From Deinococcus sp. (GTDB lineage Bacteria > Deinococcota > Deinococci > JACQHA01): a stretch of 6,344 nucleotides of DNA. Below are positions 5,530 through 6,344 of the stretch, one piece after another. The number at the start of each line of letters is the position of its first letter. Position 1 is the first letter of the stretch. Made by a program: the position numbers and the translations under genes. The notes below the pieces were generated by a model. It searched no databases. It was not told the DNA's origin and saw only the letters and a list, made by a program, of their open reading frames with translations. The DNA is taken from positions 1 through 6,344 of the forward strand of contig JACQHA010000138.1 in NCBI GenBank assembly GCA_016199255.1. The letters run 5' to 3'.

Positions 5530-6310
5530 GGAACTTACCTGCGCCTTTGGTGGGCTGCTGGCCGTGGACCACCTGGACCTAGCGGTGAGCCAGGGGGAGA
5601 TCATGAGCCTGATTGGCCCCAACGGTGCCGGCAAGACCACAGTTTTCAACCTGATCACTGGCCTGTACCCTCCGACATCGGGCGATATTCTGTTCCAGGG
5701 CAGCTCCCTACTGGGCCTCTCAGCAGAGGAAATCACCAGCCGGGGCATTGCCCGCACTTTCCAGACCCTGCGGCTCTTCAACAACATGACAGTGCTGGAG
5801 AACGCCATGGTAGCCCAGCATTGCCGCAGCGCCAGCGGCGTGTGGCGGGCACTATTCCGCACCCCGGCCTTCCGGGTTGAGGAAGAGCGCATCAGGCAAC
5901 GGGCGCGGGAGAAACTCGCCTTCTTCGGCTCCCGGCTCCAGGGCTACCGCCAGGACCAGCTGGCTTACATGCTCTCCTTCGCCAACCGCCGCCGGCTGGA
6001 GATGGCTAGAGCCATGGCGACTGAGCCCAAGCTGCTCCTGCTCGATGAACCGGCAGCTGGAATGAACCCCCGGGAAACCCAGGAAATCACCGACCTGATC
6101 CGCCAGCTGCGCGACCGGGCAGGCTACACCATCCTGGTGATCGAGCATGACATGAAATTAGTGGCTGGTATTTCGGACCGGGTGATTGCCCTGGACTACG
6201 GCCGGAAAATTGCCGAGGGCAGCTACAGCGCTGTGGCCAACGACCCCCAGGTGATTGAAGCCTACTTGGGCCGGCGAGGCAGCGAGGGCAAGACCAGGAC
6301 AGCCCTATGA
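5510..6310 (+). CDS. livG: Branched-chain amino-acid ABC transporter ATP-binding protein LivG
   Basis: 266 residues; E. coli LivG has 255. It hydrolyses ATP at the cytoplasmic face of LivHM, normally as a heterodimer with LivF. ATG 5510 is chosen because MLLLETRELTCAFGG matches LivG starts; residues upstream of it are not family-like. Seen motifs: A-loop aromatic F13, Walker A GPNGAGKTT (36-44), Q-loop Q85 in RTFQTLRLF, Walker B LLLLDEP (175-181, D179 and E180), LivG-type PAAGMNP (181-187), H-loop H213 in IEHDMKLV, and the family ending IEAYLG (249-254). The signature is LSFANRRRLE (155-164) where E. coli LivG has LAYGDQRRLE, so the usual glycine is A158; I recall similar ANRRRLE forms in other LivG proteins, so this is likely functional. 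It overlaps the end of livM by 20 nt and has only a weak purine stretch (AGAAAG) touching its ATG, which suggests coupling to livM translation. Confidence 0.93.
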   Translation: MLLLETRELTCAFGGLLAVDHLDLAVSQGEIMSLIGPNGAGKTTVFNLITGLYPPTSGDILFQGSSLLGLSAEEITSRGIARTFQTLRLFNNMTVLENAMVAQHCRSASGVWRALFRTPAFRVEEERIRQRAREKLAFFGSRLQGYRQDQLAYMLSFANRRRLEMARAMATEPKLLLLDEPAAGMNPRETQEITDLIRQLRDRAGYTILVIEHDMKLVAGISDRVIALDYGRKIAEGSYSAVANDPQVIEAYLGRRGSEGKTRTAL

Positions 6311-6344
6311 CCAAAGTAAGCTATGCCGAGCTGCGCCCCGACCA
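6307..6344 (+). CDS. Start of an unidentified downstream gene (partial)
   Basis: The ATG at 6307 overlaps the livG stop as ATGA, the common arrangement for the next gene of an operon. Twelve codons are visible (MTKVSYAELRPD) before the window ends. In a liv operon livF would be expected here, but these residues do not look like a usual LivF start, which normally goes straight into a beta strand and the A-loop. It may be a LivF with an odd N-terminus or another operon gene; the visible part is too short to say. Confidence 0.45.
   Translation, partial: MTKVSYAELRPD

Noticed and set aside
1..6344. CRISPR array, tRNA, rRNA, insertion sequence or toxin-antitoxin genes
   Set aside because: No regularly spaced direct repeats, no tRNA-like cloverleaf and no transposase motifs were seen; almost all bases are taken up by the genes listed.

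Overview
This window holds a high-affinity branched-chain (or related) amino-acid ABC importer operon of the LivJ-LivH-LivM-LivG type. It sits directly downstream of the 3' end of a GlnE-family nucleotidyltransferase gene. All genes lie on the + strand. The sequence is GC-rich by eye, the genes are tightly packed, and GTG is used as one start. The binding protein has a signal-peptidase-I type leader and no lipobox, which fits a diderm bacterium with a periplasm. A perfect palindrome, GTAGGGGCGACCGG plus its mirror, lies between livJ and livH; I recall such palindromes as scattered repeats in Chloroflexota and other thermophile or uncultured phyla. I cannot place the organism to phylum from this window.

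Layout: 1-1338 is the C-terminal 445 residues of a GlnE-like protein, with its start outside the window. 1339-1491 is an intergenic region with a stem around the glnE stop codon, a good sigma70-type promoter (TTGACA, 18 nt, TATGCT), a hairpin in the predicted leader and a near-perfect Shine-Dalgarno sequence. 1492-2712 is livJ (periplasmic binding protein). 2713-2854 holds a 14-bp hairpin that looks like a partial terminator, then the 28-bp palindrome. 2855-4285 is livH (permease, unusually long), 4285-5529 is livM (permease) and 5510-6310 is livG (ATPase). 6307-6344 is the first 12 codons of another gene that runs off the window.

How they work together: LivJ would capture the amino acid outside the inner membrane and deliver it to the LivH-LivM channel, with LivG and a LivF partner (not seen here, possibly further downstream) powering transport by ATP hydrolysis. 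livH-livM-livG and the next gene overlap end to end (1, 20 and 4 nt), so they are probably translationally coupled. The hairpin after livJ, and the strong livJ ribosome site against the weak one of livH, suggest that binding protein is made in excess over the membrane parts.

Most of the window is an ordinary transporter operon. The points most worth a second look are a roughly 140-residue, multi-helix insertion inside LivH just before its conserved last helix, the palindromic repeat next to the livH start, and the layered RNA structures around livJ. I did not find evidence for a wholly new system.
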